Assembly: GCA_035610835.1 (NCBI GenBank)
Contig: CM069447.1
Coordinates: forward strand, 20,943,259 to 21,007,258
Length of the DNA: 64,000 nt
Direction: 5' to 3'
DNA from: Ophiura sarsii
Taxonomy: Eukaryota; Echinodermata; Ophiuroidea; Amphilepidida; Ophiuridae
Numbering within the stretch: position 1 is the stretch's first letter; every line of letters begins with the position of its first letter. The notes beneath the pieces are model-generated. The model searched no databases, was not told the DNA's origin, and was given only the letters and a program-made list of their open reading frames with translations. Made by a program: the position numbers and the translations under genes. Shown piece after piece: positions 32,887 to 45,599 of the stretch.

Positions 32887-33293
32887 CAAACATAATGGTG
32901 TACACATGCGTGACCAAATTTTTTCCAGACACCCCCTAAACAAGTTTTACCCTGCAAGCAAAATTACCCCCTAAACAACTTTTTAGCGCGCTTTCCTTGC
33001 AAATTTTGACCCCTAAACAAGTTCTTGCCAGAATATGACCCCTAAACAAGTTTTGTCTATTTAACGGGGAACAAAATAAGTTACCCTAAACACGTTCGAC
33101 CTGTACTTTAAGCCGGATTTTAAGCCACCCTTTTTCTTGAAAATCAGCGTTTTTGATACCCTTAACGCGTCCACGCGCGTGACGCGTCCAACACTGAAAA
33201 AACACCCCTTTTTACGCGTTTTTTTGGTCACGCATGTGTACAACATTATGTTTGACTGCCCCCCCCCCCCCCCCCCCCACCCCCCCCCCCGGG
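32852..33293. mobile_element. poly-G/poly-C-ended TIR element with 8-bp target duplication
   Basis: CCCGGGGGG...GGCAGTCAAACATAATG at the left is mirrored by CATTATGTTTGACTGCC...CCCCCGGG at the right (TIR about 50 bp including TACACATGCGTGACCAAA). CACTGGCT flanks both sides. Inside are four or five copies of ACCCCCTAAACAAGTT. No ORF. An 8-bp duplication fits hAT-like elements. Confidence 0.75.
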
Positions 33294-33457
33294 CACTGGC
33301 TTTCCCCTTATTCCTGTGAAACATGGTCACTCACTGAGGTAGACTTTGATAGGGTAAATGCATTCGAACTCTGGGGCTGGCGGAAAGTGCTTAAAATTCC
33401 CTGGGTTGCAAAAAGGTCGAATGCTATTATAGTGTTCTACAAGATATTGGTGTGAAG

Positions 33458-33557
33458 NNNNNNNNNNNNNNNNNNNNNNNNNNNNNNNNNNNNNNNNNNN
33501 NNNNNNNNNNNNNNNNNNNNNNNNNNNNNNNNNNNNNNNNNNNNNNNNNNNNNNNNN
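33458..33557. other. assembly gap (100 N)
   Basis: Exactly 100 Ns, the usual placeholder for a gap of unknown size. Confidence 1.
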
Positions 33558-34122
33558 GACAACGGCATTGAGAAGGACCTTGAAATGCAAAATTTGCCCA
33601 TTGTTGACATGCATTCATGTTTAAATATTCCATAAATGATCTACCCAGAGCTTTTAAAACCTTCTTTTCAAAGCGTTCAGATGTTCACAACTACCCAACA
33701 AGACATGGCAATGATTTTAACATGACAAATAACAAAAAGACTTTCCCCGACCGTGCTATTCGAACCAATGGTCCAATTCTCTGGAATTCACTTCCCAAAA
33801 ACATGAAACAATCCAAATCTTTAAAGCATTTCCGAACCCAGTTAAAGCAAAACCTTATCCAAAATTACGAGTAATCTCTTGTATTTGAGCCCGTCCTTGT
33901 TCTGTCTTGTATATGGTGTTGTGGGATTCTTATTGTTTATTGTAGTATAAAATGGTTTGTTTATGTATTGCCTGTTTTAAGGGGTAGACCATAAACGGGC
34001 CTTATTGGCTTTCCAGTCTTCTCCTCCATATTGGTTTTTTTTTTTATATAGGCCTATGTGATTGTGATTTGATGTATTTTTTATATGGAAATAAAGATTG
34101 ATTGATTGATTGATTGATGCAG
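33558..34122 (+). pseudogene. CR1/L2-type LINE 3' end
   Basis: The ORF 33617-33874 carries the C-terminus typical of CR1/L2-like LINE ORF2: NYPTRHGNDF..., RAIRTNGPILWNSLPKNMK, SLKHFRTQLKQNL. It is followed by a short 3' UTR (ATGGAAATAAAGATTG) and a (TTGA)n tail at 34099-34122. The rest of the RT is missing or lies in the gap. Confidence 0.8.
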
Positions 34123-34472
34123 GTACTAATTGAGGACTAAAGAAGACGCGGGTGACCTATAGGGCAAGATGGATCGACAGGATCAAGATTATCGTTGGAC
34201 AACCTCTACCAGTGGTCGTGTATCAACTATAGCTGCTGACCGACAACAGTAGAGACTGGAGAGCTATCACGAAGTCACGAACGGTCAGACATGACGGAGG
34301 CATATCAAGCAAACAATACAATGACGATCTTAATATTTTGTGCGCTGAAATTAATCATTCAGGTAAAAGTGATTCATTTAATGCACAATAAACACAAATC
34401 TGGCCTTCAAATTGAAACAGGAAGGAATGCAAACAATGTATTAACAAAATATATGAATAATTAGCGATGAGA

Positions 34473-34500
34473 CAGCTATATCATATCATATCATATCATT
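34473..34500. repeat. (ATATC)n microsatellite
   Basis: ATATCATATCATATCATATC-type run. Confidence 0.8.
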
Positions 34501-34522
34501 TGAAGCGCTTTTGCAAGTTGAT

Positions 34523-34770
34523 TTAACACTTTCCACGCGGCTATTAGTTTTACCATTATACAAAACTGATTTTTCAAAAACCTTTCCCAACTTTCCTGGT
34601 CTTTCTCAAGGATTACTGAACCAATACTAGGCATATTTGTACTTATTTTGATGCATTTCTAATGATGATTCGAAATATGGTAATGAAATTCAATAATGTT
34701 GACATTTTTGAAACATTTTGTGAAATTTTGGAATGTCGTCTGCAGACGCCTGCCGCGTGGAAAGTGTTAA
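34523..34770 (+). mobile_element. MITE A, copy 6 (both TTAA intact)
   Basis: TTAACACTTTCCACGCGGC ... GCCGCGTGGAAAGTGTTAA. The best-preserved copy, 248 bp including both TTAA. Confidence 0.95.
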
Positions 34771-34969
34771 TACGCATGTCCGTTCTTTTGTATGTTTATA
34801 ATTACGACACAAAGTATGCACTCTATCGGATATTGTCGCCTCTTACTAAAAGGTTGAGCTACGGTTTGGTCAAATAAAATCAGCGATGAATCCATTACTT
34901 TGCATATCGAGACTGATTCTTTCATTGATAACGATTAATCGTGTGTCTTACTATTGTATATCATTGTCT

Positions 34970-35229
34970 TTAACACTTTCCATGCGGCTGTTAGTTTTAC
35001 CAAATACAAAACAGATTTTTCAGAAATCTTTTTCCAACTTACAAAGTCTATGCCCTATCTCAAGAATTACTGAATCAAAACTAAACATGTTTGCACTTAT
35101 TTTAATGCATTTCTCATGGTGATTCCAAATATGGTGATGAAGTTCAATGATTTTGACATTTTTGAATTTTTTTGGTGACATTTCGGAACTGTCGTCTGCA
35201 GACGACTGCCGCCGTGTGTTAAATGTTAA
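34970..35229 (+). mobile_element. MITE A, copy 7
   Basis: TTAACACTTTCCATGCGGCTG ... GTCGTCTGCAGACGACTGCC ... GTTAAATGTTAA. Confidence 0.85.
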
Positions 35230-35245
35230 TGGCGTCGCATAGGAT

Positions 35246-35420
35246 GCACTGCAAAACCAGTACGCGTGGCTTATACGTAATGGTGACTTTCATCAGTAAT
35301 ATATTTGTATTGGTTTCAGTTCAATTTGTAATGCTTGTATTTTTTGATGCAAACTATTACTTTGGTGACTATCGTATCGTATGAGCGTATGAGTTATACG
35401 CACTGGATTTGTATAGATGA
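35246..35420. repeat. repeat K, CACTGCAAAACCAGTACG-type
   Basis: GCACTGCAAAACCAGTACGC...CTTATACGTAATGGTGAC with an inverted partner GGTGACTATCGTATCG...TATACGCACTGGATTTG. Related sequence lies at about 57209-57300 and 59307-59395. Confidence 0.5.
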
Positions 35421-35899
35421 GGTGACATGTGTTGATATTTAGGACGCCCTCTGTTGGTTTGAGACAAAACACACCGGGCAAGAGTTCCTATGGTTTACAT
35501 AGGCCAGATCAGGTTTTCTAACTAGATTGTGGTGTCACAGCAAATTGTTATCAAAACTGTCTTTGCTTAGGAATGCTATAAGCTATCGCATTTCACAAAA
35601 AAACTAAAACTTAATGAGTTTTACAATTCATTAGAAAGAAATTTCATGTTGTCTTCATTAACTTTACTGTATATTCTGCCTGGAGGGAAACAACAGAGGG
35701 TGTCCCATTTGTAAATACATGACATCATAGGTCACCTCATCTAAAGGGTGGCCATAATCCTTACAGCAGCGCCGAACCCCCTGAAATCCCATTTGAAAAA
35801 TATACTGGCAGCGCAGCACGTGGTGCCTCAGTCTATTGCCCGGCTTGTTGCGATATCACGGCGGGCTGGTGATAAATGCGGACGGAATTATTGAATTCG

Positions 35900-35990
35900 G
35901 GCATGAGACCCCTTGGCCAACTGGACTAAGACATGGAATCCCATGCTATAAGTGGTCCCGGGTTCGAATCCCACCGCCGGCGGGGCCAGT
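35900..35990 (+). repeat. tRNA-like (SINE-type) sequence
   Basis: TTGGCCAACTGGACTAAG (A box) and GTCCCGGGTTCGAATCCCAC (B box) with a variable-arm-like spacer resemble a tRNA-Ser/Leu relic. Acceptor stems do not pair, so it is not a functional tRNA. Confidence 0.5.
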
Positions 35991-36479
35991 TTTAATTTCG
36001 CGCGTTTGCACCCCGGATATTTTTATTTACATTCCATTTTGGTAGTGTTTAGGGTTAACCCCGTGAGAACTACCTGCCGATTGGTCAGAAAGACGGATGC
36101 ATCCTTTATTTCACCAATGAGAGACATCGTTAGAGTTATTGTATCCCTGATAAAGATTGGAGTGAAATATTTTAGAAGCAGTATTTCAATTGGTTATTCA
36201 AATGAGTATATCTTGAAATTAACAAATTATAAACATTGTTAAATAGGCAGGTAGTACCCAGGGGCTAACGTCCCTCGCGCTTGTTTTCATTTCATCAACA
36301 GTGCTTGAACTATAGAGCCACAGAGATTAAATAAGAGGAGGAAACGCTAAACTTCCTAAATCAATTATAATCCGATTATTTGTGACTATCCCTAGAATAT
36401 ATCTACTACATGTAATTCCATGACTATATAGATCAGTTTAAAGATGCACGCTCATCCGTCACGACTCTTCGATAATTTG

Positions 36480-36870
36480 AGAGGGCGCTTTAGTTGCGAC
36501 ATTCAACAACAGCAGACGACGCTGGACACGGGCGTATTCACGAATATTCAGGTAAAAATATGCGAATGAGGTTACGTGATCAAGTGATATGACGAACTCT
36601 TAATAACGGACTAAATTTAAATAATGATACCGACACTGGAGTTGTCGGTTTTAGGATGAAATAATTTAGTTTCAACGTGTGATGAATTTTATAGGGTCAT
36701 ATAATCAAAATCCATTGTTACATTGAAACCAAAGGAAATTCAAAATTAACGGCCGTTCGTGTCCATCGTCGTCTGAACAACAGACGACGATGGCCACGCG
36801 ATTTCATCGTTCCAATATGGCAACGGGAGTGCGCCTTTTTGAAATCCTTTAACAGTCATCGCCCGGTTAA
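36480..36870. repeat. repeat N (copy 2)
   Basis: Contains GCAGACGACGCTGGACACG (about 36512), the palindrome-like CCATCGTCGTCTGAACAACAG followed by ACGACGATGG (near 36770), and CGATTTCATCGTTCCAATATGG. The last stretch is the inverse of 14090-14170. Confidence 0.5.
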
Positions 36871-37065
36871 CGATGAAAATAATTCAAAAAATAGCATTTA
36901 CAATGGAGTTGGTTAGCCAACTCCAACGGTTTTGGATTGGAAAAAATTCTAATTACGATGAATTTTTCAAAATGATAAGATTAACATTCGCGATTACGTG
37001 TTATTCCAATAAGAATTCAAAATTTAGGTTTCGCGTGACCATCGTCGTCTGTTCAACAACAGATC

Positions 37066-37337
37066 TAAATATTTCAGCCCTTTTATGACAAAAGAATGTA
37101 TCTTATATGTAGTTTCCTAACAGTATACTTCCTTTTAACATGATCAAAGTTAGCTTTTTTCTCCATAAATCATGTAGTGGTAAATGGCAGTATATTACTT
37201 TTAGTGTCTTTACAAGTTGCAACCTTTTCCTAAGTGAGGATTATTGAACCAAGTTAACACAATCCATGTTAAAAGGAAGTATATCATTAGGAAAGTACAT
37301 ATAAGATACATCATTTTGCCGTAAAAGGGCATATTTC
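37066..37337. mobile_element. foldback MITE
   Basis: TTTCAGCCCTTTTATGACAAAA...GTATCTTATATGTA...CTTCCTTTTAACATG is mirrored by CATGTTAAAAGGAAG...TACATATAAGATAC...CCGTAAAAGGGCATATTTC. Confidence 0.65.
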
Positions 37338-37643
37338 TGACGGGTTCTATTTCCATGAACAATTGTTTGAGCCTTTCTCAAACAATAGAGAAAAATTGGA
37401 AATGTAACCTCGTGATATATTGTGAAAAGAGAAAATGATCAAAAAGCCAAGTATATAATAATTATGTTTATAATAATAGTACTTCTTCCACTTAGAATTT
37501 AAGAAGCCTCATAACTCCATATTGTATTACATCCTAGTATTCTAAATAGTTCATTTAAAGAGCTATATTCTTGAGTGAAGGCCGTAGACATGCACTAATG
37601 AAACACTATGGTGAATTGACTGGAACAAATGTGAGATCCATCT

Positions 37644-37861
37644 TTAACAATTTCCACGCGGATATTTAGTTTTTTACCAAATTTTAAAGTGTATCTCAAG
37701 AATTACCGAACCAATACCATGCATGTTTGTACTTAATTTAATGCATTTCTCATGGTGTTTCCAAATATGGTGACGTAATTCAATAATGTTGACATTTTTG
37801 AAACATTTTGTGAATTTTTCGAACTTTCGTCTGCAGACGCCTGCCGCGTAGAAAGTGTTAA
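37644..37861 (+). mobile_element. MITE A, copy 8 (internally shortened)
   Basis: TTAACAATTTCCACGCGGAT ... CGTCTGCAGACGCCTGCCGC ... GAAAGTGTTAA; about 25 bp of the usual left interior is missing. Confidence 0.85.
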
Positions 37862-38319
37862 GCCTTGAACATGTTGCACTGGCTGGGTATAGTAGCTTCG
37901 CATTCGCATCATTACAATGTTATGGCCAACAATATTTAGTATATTTTATTTCATATTTTATTTATATTTTCTAAATATTTTGTAAATCCATAAATAAAAT
38001 GCGACCAATTAACAGAGTGCAGTTTTGCTCCATAATAACCACATTTTAATTGCATACACGCCTATCAATTTAACGACATGATTTTGTGTGTTTGGTATAT
38101 TTGATCTACCAAACGGTCATCTAAATGCAAAACCAATTATTTACTCATCATTGGTTGCCATGGAAACCAAATTACCAATGAGTGGCATTGACATTGAGAT
38201 GCTGGTATAATAAAACACAGAGTACATTAACCGGATCTTGACATTGCCAGATGTATTACCGTATAGGAAAGAGACCAATGCGAGATAGCATGAGAGACGA
38301 TGAAAAGCAAGGATGCTTG

Positions 38320-38821
38320 GGGAAGACATCAAAACTCGACCGCCCGTTGACCGCCGGTTACGTTCGGTTCCGCCCGGTTCTTTCAGGTCAAATGTTTTAC
38401 TGGTATATGAATATTCACGCATGCAACACTGAACAACCGCCGGTTGACTTAATGCCGTAACCGGACCAATTTACACTATCAATCTGTTACTTTGCGGTCA
38501 TAATAGGCGCCAGAATTGTTCATTTATAAATCATAGACTTTCGGTATTGATTTTAAAAAGTTTATTGAGCTTAAACAGATTGAAAAGCCAACCCCAGCGA
38601 AAATCAATAGCTGTATTGTACTGGTTGTCAACTGAGACTTGAGAGCCCATTACTTCAAGATGTTATTACTCACGCGTGTGACGAGGCACTATCAACCGGT
38701 CGTGTTCACCAGAGTGTAACTCTATTGACCTCATTATGTGTGTATATTATAACAGACAACACGTTTTGTGAGAACCGGGCGGAACCGGCCGTAACCGGCG
38801 GTCGAGTTTTGACGTGATCCC
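38320..38821. mobile_element. MITE F, copy 3
   Basis: TTG|GGGAAGACATCAAAACTCGACC ... GGTCGAGTTTTGACGTGATCCC|TTG. TIRs continue inward for about 50 bp; TTG duplicated. Confidence 0.85.
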
Positions 38822-39140
38822 TTGGCTCTATTGACATTTTGAAGAAAACGTGTGCTATTTCTTAACACGGTCGGTCCATATGGACACACGCTTTGGTCCT
38901 GGAAGGACGAGGCTCAAGCAAAATGCTCGCGCCAGGCTTAATAACAATTCCATTGAAATGGAACGGGGGCGATCCAAGAGAAAGAAGCATGTTTTGTAAC
39001 CAAACATCTGTTTCATACAAAAATACCAGGGAAAAGTGTGTATGTATTTTCTATAATTCAAACCAAAAAAAGAATCAAAACACCGCAGTCTAAAAATAGT
39101 ACAGGAAACCATTAAAGTTGATTTGTGTGCATGGAGGGGA

Positions 39141-39141
<1 letters not shown>

Positions 39142-39175
<34 letters not shown>
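39142..39175. repeat. poly-G tract
   Basis: Uninterrupted run of about 34 G. The true length is uncertain in any assembly. Confidence 0.9.
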
Positions 39176-39176
<1 letters not shown>

Positions 39177-39607
39177 ACAGTCTGAAGAACAATCTAGGTA
39201 TATATGACCTTGGTCAAACAAGATAAGCTAGTCAAACAAGATAAGCTATTATGTCTCTCTGTTGGGAGTAGCACATCTCTAATCAACTAAACAATAGCTT
39301 TGACTCCAGCACAGACTGCGGGTACTGTTGAAATAAACTGCATAGGTACATGTAATTTACAAAGACTACAAACATGGCGGCCCCACTTATGTCTAGAAAG
39401 ACCAAAATGTGTAAGTTTTTGCCAATCTCATGCTATAAGGGTGGCAAAGCCCCCCCCCCCCCAAAAGCCTAGCATGCTGGCCGAATGAAATAACAGTTAG
39501 AAAAAGTAGGAAGAAAATAATGAAGTAAAAAGAGCCAAATAATGTATGTCCTTGCTCGCATGACTCGCATGTTTGAAAAGCCCGGTATTCAAAATAGGGG
39601 TACTATA

Positions 39608-39842
39608 ATAGTTTGATCAGTTCCAAATTGGCGAAGCCTTTTTACAGTAGTGAATGAATACAGAAGAACGCGGGCGCGATCAAGGCAACACGCGCACTGT
39701 GCATCGTATGCGCGACACGTGCGTGCTGCCAAAACCGCGTGCGTGTAGCCATAATTGCGTGCGTTCGCTTGGCTTACTTTTGCTAGCGGAGTGATAAAAA
39801 CTAAACATTTCTCGCCAATTTGGAACTGATCAAACTTGTATT
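39608..39842. mobile_element. MITE with AGTTTGATCAGTTCC ends
   Basis: TAGTTTGATCAGTTCCAAATTG is mirrored by CAATTTGGAACTGATCAAAC. The interior has CGTGCGTGC / GCGCGACACGTG repeats. No ORF. Confidence 0.75.
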
Positions 39843-40429
39843 AGTAGTATGTTGCGACAACAAATTTGAAATTGTCTTTCATACTATATGTAATGATATA
39901 TTAAACTATCTTTAGAAAAAAACGCGTCGGTGGAAATTCAAATCCTTCAAACATTTTGAACAACTTAAATTATTGCTTGTATTCACCGACGCAATTTATT
40001 CACTCGGTGTTTTATTACACCTAAACTCGAAAGTGTCGGGTTATTTATAACTGTTGAGGAGTTATTTCATGTGCCTTTTTATGATTCTTCCTCATGATCG
40101 ATTTTAATCCGAGACACATCCTGATGTCACATGGCTAGATTCTGGTCACATGCAAATGGAATGTATTATTTAGTAATAGTGAGCACAATGGACGGAAAAG
40201 TCAAAAGTGTGTAGCCTACAAGTGTATCCCAATAAACTGTGTCAAAAAATGTGAGAACCAATACTTTTTGAAATAATGTTAACTACGTCTTGAATTTTTA
40301 TTAAGAGAACATTTCATATATATCCAATTCCAACTTTTTGAGATGCACGGAGGTATGACAGAAACCGTTTTCCCCAATGTATAGAAAATTCGCCCATGCA
40401 ATGTATTTGCTGTTCGGGCTTAAAGGGGC

Positions 40430-40534
40430 ACGGAGAAATACGTATTGGAGTGCGCCCTCAATTTTCCTCAACAATCTGGTTTTTTTTAACCTATTTTAAA
40501 ATTCTTAAGCATATACTAACTACCAGTTGAAACC
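40430..40534 (+). mobile_element. MITE E, copy 2, left fragment
   Basis: TTAAAGGGGCACGGAGAAATACG ... ACTAACTACCAGTTGAAACC. It continues at 49664 after a 9.1-kb interruption. Ends in the 10-bp AGTTGAAACC duplicated at 49654-49663. Confidence 0.8.
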
Positions 40535-40720
40535 AGTTGGAGACTGAGATGACCCGAGTAAGGGCGGATGGGAAACGTTTAACTACATGCATTTCTCAAC
40601 GGCCACTGGACACCTGTTGATAGAACCTGCGATCATCAACAGTATTTAGCAACTGAAAGACTTATATGATGGCTACAACTAAAAGCACTAGGGTTAAAGC
40701 CCCTACTAAAATACTGCCTG
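40535..40720 (+). mobile_element. LINE 5' end, separated from its body
   Basis: Begins right after the target duplication and stops at the CACTG end of the large DNA transposon; the LINE resumes at 46636. Non-coding or 5' UTR as far as can be seen. Confidence 0.75.
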
Positions 40721-41220
40721 CACTGTAAATGAAAACGTTTAGGTTTTAAACACTTTAATAAACACTTCAGTGTGTTTTCTTGTAACACTTTATAAACACT
40801 GTAATGCATTTACTTTCTATACAGCATGTTTAAAAGGTAAACACTGTGCTTAGTTACTACGCACTTTAATAAATGCTTCATAGAGACCCAAATAAACACT
40901 AAAATACACATTCTGTTTAGGTGGTAAACATTCCATTTATTCAGATAAACACGCAAATGCATTTATTAATTAATCGCTTCAAGGTGTTTACAAGCTTGCG
41001 ACACTTTTTATACACATATTGGCATTTAGTTCAATAGTTTTTAAACACAATGTTTACAATACATTTGAAGATAAACACATGTAAACATAAACACTTATAA
41101 TAATTTAAACACTTATAATTATATACACTTCACATTTACCTAAGTGTTTAGATGCAAAATGTTTATCTCATAGCAAATGTTTATCACAATAAACATGTAA
41201 ACATTTGTAATAACATACTG

Positions 41221-41920
41221 CTAAACACTCAATTGTGTACGATTCATGTGTTTAAATTATTTTAAATGTTTATTCTGTACTTCTGTTTATCAATTGATGA
41301 TATTAACTCTTAATTCTGGATCTGCCACTGAACATTATTAATACATTCCATTAATTGAAAATTACATTCAACAGATATAACTATTTCAAATTGTGCAAAA
41401 AGCAGCAATACAATCAAGGAGAATCAGTTTCTTTAACACTGACCTGCAGTGTAACACCATGTTAAATAACAATTGCTCAATGCTCATGAGCTCAATATAA
41501 TGTACACATGATGAATTTATCAGATACCAAAACAGAATTACATTCATTCAATGTTAAGGATGAAGGGTGTACTTCTAAACACTCAATTGTGTACGATTCA
41601 TGTGTTTAAATTATTTTAAATGTTTATTCTGTACTTCTGGTTATCAATTGATGATATTAACTCTTAATTCTGGATCTGCCACTGAACATTGTTAATACAT
41701 TCCATTAATTGAAAATTACATTCAACAGATATAACTATTTCAAATTGTGCAAAAAGCAGCAATACAGTCAAGGAGAATCAGTTTCTTTAACACTGACCTG
41801 CAGTGTAACACCATGTTAGATAACAATTGCTCAATGCTCAATAGTGTACACATGATGAATTTATCAGATACCAAAACAGAATTACATTCATTCAATGTTA
41901 AGGATGAAGGGTGTACTTCT
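41221..41920. repeat. 354-bp tandem duplication
   Basis: Unit CTAAACACTCAATTGTGTACG ... GATGAAGGGTGTACTTCT occurs twice in a row with very few differences (copy 2 is a few bases shorter, lacking GAGCTCAATATA-type text). It lies inside the large transposon. Confidence 0.9.
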
Positions 41921-42123
41921 GACTGTACATGAAGTGTTTGAAGTAAAGGTTGCTGGGCATATACTCCAAACAACCTGGACTCCAGAGATACACTATATTG
42001 CTCCCTATGGGCAACAACTGCAGATAGAGAAACCCATAAACTTGCTCAAACCCTTATGCACTAACAATTTAACAAAGCAGAAATTTTCAATAATTTCACT
42101 AGCATCTACTAAATTCACTTGCA

Positions 42124-42473
42124 TTAAAGGGACATTTAGTGATTCTTTGAAGGGTGACTAAATCGCTTTTGTAGCTGATTTGTAGCTCAGTATTACATAA
42201 AACTCCGCCAAGTACCTTTCGTGCAAGGGAAAATTATAATGAGAGAACAAAAATTGCAAAATCTACAAAATTTGAACCCCCCAATCCATTTGCAATGTTA
42301 AGTTTTTGTTTTGTTACAAGTGAACTTTGTTTCAAATTGTATTTGACTGTTAGTCCTAACATTCCTAGGACATGGTATATTAACACACCTAACATACATT
42401 TAAAAATGCAAAAACCTGATTTTTGATATTTTTTCACGTAGTCCCTTCAGAGAATCATTGTATGTCCCTTTAA
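42124..42473. mobile_element. MITE I, TTAA target, nested
   Basis: TTAAAGGGACATTTAGTGAT ... ATTGTATGTCCCTTTAA, with GATTCTTTGAAGGG/CCCTTCAGAGAATC continuing the TIR. No ORF. Confidence 0.85.
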
Positions 42474-42769
42474 ATTCAAATAATTATTTCAGAATGTTCA
42501 TAAACAGTGGCGTAGCGACGGGGAGGCAAGGGGGGCACCACTTGTAGGGGGGTGCCAAATTGTACCTGCGGGAACAAAAATGTGGACCAACCATTAGTAA
42601 TAAACCTTATTGCAAAATTGCTTTAGACCCTAATTTGTTTAAATAGTTGAAATTCGGAACCCATTTCCTAGTTATATTTACGAATTAAAGCACAAATAAA
42701 GCTTGTAATTCATAATCATCAAGATGACCATGTCCAGTCAAATGTTTAAAGTTGTCTCGTGCACATTTA

Positions 42770-43013
42770 CAGAGTTCTGTGCATGGCAGATTATTCTGCA
42801 GGCAAGTACAATACATTGCTGTTGCTGACGTGCATTGTGTCCTTCTTGCACGTCCCAGAGCAGTGTGCTAACTCCATCACTGTTTCTGGTGCTGGTGGGA
42901 GGGTCATCCAGTTGATAATGAGATCTCCATTCTCCAGCCATGTTGAGATGGTTCAGGAATATAGTTGGACTTGGTTGTACACAGGCTTTTCTCTTGTATA
43001 TACCTGCAAATTT
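42770..43013 (-). pseudogene. decayed passenger-gene exon 3 in the transposon
   Basis: The minus-strand acceptor AAATTTGCAG|GTATATAC joins exon 2 in frame. The text YIPEPSQHGW then, after a small frame change, ENGDLIINWMTLPPAPETV and MELAHC resembles the GW...W---(P)PAP--v-eL--C-C domain found in many uncharacterised, often transposon-associated, invertebrate proteins. The cysteine-rich tail is scrambled by further frame changes, so the copy looks dead. I do not know a name for the family. Confidence 0.5.
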
Positions 43014-43496
43014 GAAACAAGTAAACCATAATTAGTAAAGGATGATATGGAATGGACTCTTTGTATTCAACCTGTACACAGATACATGCAGATTATGTGT
43101 AGGATAAAATGGATGAAATTTAATGGAGCACACACTGGTCAATGACGATACAAGAACACAGCTGGTCATTTTCTGTTGCCTGCAATTTGCATTTGACATG
43201 AAAACTGTCCTTTTAAACACAATTTGATTAGAGTTTAACATTTGAGTCTATTGGCTTTGTATCATTGACGTACTAGTTGTAAAGAAAGTTATTTAGAAAC
43301 CGTAACAATGTTTTTGCCTTTAGCAAATCAATTCTTATCAGTTATGGGTTATCTGTAAACACAAAATGGACAATTCCAGTATGGTTTGTTATGCAATATT
43401 AAAATTAACATAACAACGGTTCATGGTCAGTAGCAACCATCACTATATAGGTTTATATGGAAGCCTTTTTGACCAACATAAAGATTGTGTGAATAC

Positions 43497-43638
43497 CTTA
43501 AAATAACTGCAAAATGCCACCAGAAATCATTTAGCTCTGATCTAGTTTTCACTTTCAACTGCATACTGGACCGCAGACTGTTCTTGACTGTTCGACCGTC
43601 CTGCTTGCCAATGTTGTCTTCTTCATTATCAGCTGAAG
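43497..43638 (-). CDS. passenger-gene exon 2 (hypothetical)
   Basis: The acceptor is TAATTTACAG|CTTCAG and the donor TTTTAAG|GTATTC; phase 1 in, 2 out. Open text SADNEEDNIGKQDGRTVKN, SLRSSMQLKVKTRSELNDF, WWHFAVIL. Continuous with exons 1 and 3. Function unknown. Confidence 0.45.
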
Positions 43639-45542
43639 CTGTAAATTACAGTAAATAGACAAAGAAAGAAATTAATTTAATATAAATTTGAAATCATTCG
43701 AATCGGCAAATATTAACCTGTATTATTGGATACATTGTGCAGTTGCAGTATCATTTTAAACAAATTGACACTAATATGGCCAAAAAAGCACCCTGTTCTT
43801 CTGGACAGACAAACTTTTTTGTTGTTGTTGGAATTTCCTCTTTTGTATTTAATAGAATTTTTAAAAAAAGCATAACAATTTGGCAACCAAATGTACTGTC
43901 GGCTATTGAGCTTCATTTGTTTTTGCGAGCCGGTTTTGTTGAATGCAAATATTGAAACAGGCTAGAACAGGGAGGGTGTGGTTTTATTGTAAGGCGACAA
44001 AAACAAAGTTACAGGCAAACGGATATTTCAGGATGGGTCGATCGGCCGCATGTTTTTGTTTTTGAAAACTTTTTTCACCTTGAAAATGAACGTAAAAATC
44101 AAACAAATCTGCAAAAATCGTGCCGTATGCTGACAAGCTAATTTTATTTTTATTTATTTGCACATGAAAATTTAGTTCACTGATTACAAAAAAAATAATG
44201 GGTCAGTCGGGCCCATAAAACAAGGTTTCTTTTTTTTCATCGCCTAATTACATTTTTTTAAATATAATTTCAATAAAGGCAATACATTTTCAGAGTTATC
44301 AATTAATTGTATTTTGGGTGATTTTTTTGGAAATTTAAGGCCTACATTGTAAGCCTATGTAAATTTGTATTTTCATATAATAACATTTTCAACCACAAGG
44401 CCTACATGTATAGGGCTATAGTATTTTTTCAATTTTATTTACTATTATGAATATAAATATTTGTATTTGTGTTGTGAAATAAGTGGATCACAAGACCTCG
44501 TTAAATCTTTTGATTAGCACGAGCCGAGCACTCCGATCATGATGCCATGATCGACAATTATTTGTTTTAATTAAAAGTGTCGTTTTAATGGAATGCAGTG
44601 CGTCGTAAGACCGTGTTCAACCTTTGGAGTACTCAAATTGTAACGCACGGATCAACAAAATTATTGTTTTGATTTAGCAAGACATTGCCAGTATTTCATA
44701 CTGAATACAACAAAAATATGACAATGCTTTTTACATGATTGAGATCATGTGATGATATTACAAAATTGGGAGACCTATTGAGAAACAAAAACGCCAAAAT
44801 AGGTTGACCTGCGTGGTAAAAAAAAAAACCCGCTCACTGCACTAAACTATTTTATAATCAAAACAAATAATTGTGGATCACTTCAAATCATTCCCTTGGG
44901 TGTGCGCCATATGCGTAACCACGACAGCGTTGCGCGCCTGTTATTTTTGGAATGCAGTGCATCACACCAGACTGTGTTAAACCTTTGAATGAACGTGAGC
45001 GCTAGGATCACGACGCTATCTGATCGACAATCGTTTGTTTTGAATATAGGACAGCGTGGACATACAGGCACTTTGAGTTATTTTTAGCAAATTTGCTTGG
45101 CAACCAGTCTTTCAAAAGCAAAACATTCCATACACGCACTCAACGTTGAGCGTTACGCAATTGATTCGCAGTAGGCGCAATGTGCGGTTGCCTTAATTGA
45201 TTGATCTGCACAAGTTGTTTTTGTCTTTGAACACCGGCATTTGATTGTTTTCACCGGCATGACGTAGCTGAGTGATACTAGCTCCGACAGATCGCTCTGA
45301 AAAAAGTTAGTATGAAATGAACCCCTTCAGCAGTGGAAGTCAGATATTTTCATCTATACTATGATTTCAATTATTGAAATAAAGAATTGTATTATTATAC
45401 ACTAGCATGACTAGTCTTGGCTTATTTAGAAATAATTTAGAAATAGGAGAAGAAGAAAGCTTAGCCTAGGCCTATTATTAGGCTATTATTTCAAAAATAA
45501 AAAAAGTAAACATAACAAAATAATTATATAATATAGACCTAC

Positions 45543-45591
45543 CTGTAGGACTGGCGAAGCTAGTTTCAAGCATTTCTCTGTTCTTAGCCAT
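45543..45591 (-). CDS. passenger-gene exon 1 (hypothetical)
   Basis: ATG opens MAKNREMLETSFASPT and is followed by the donor CTACAG|GTAGGT (phase 1), joining exon 2. It is preceded on the minus strand by an in-frame stop, which supports the start. Confidence 0.4.
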
Positions 45592-45599
45592 ACGTTTTT

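Noticed and set aside
33061..33330. ORFs crossing the poly-G/poly-C element
   Set aside because: Low-complexity Gly/Pro text generated by homopolymers.
41740..42161. Short ORFs in the tandem duplication of the large transposon
   Set aside because: No domain, differ between the two near-identical copies, and no splice context.
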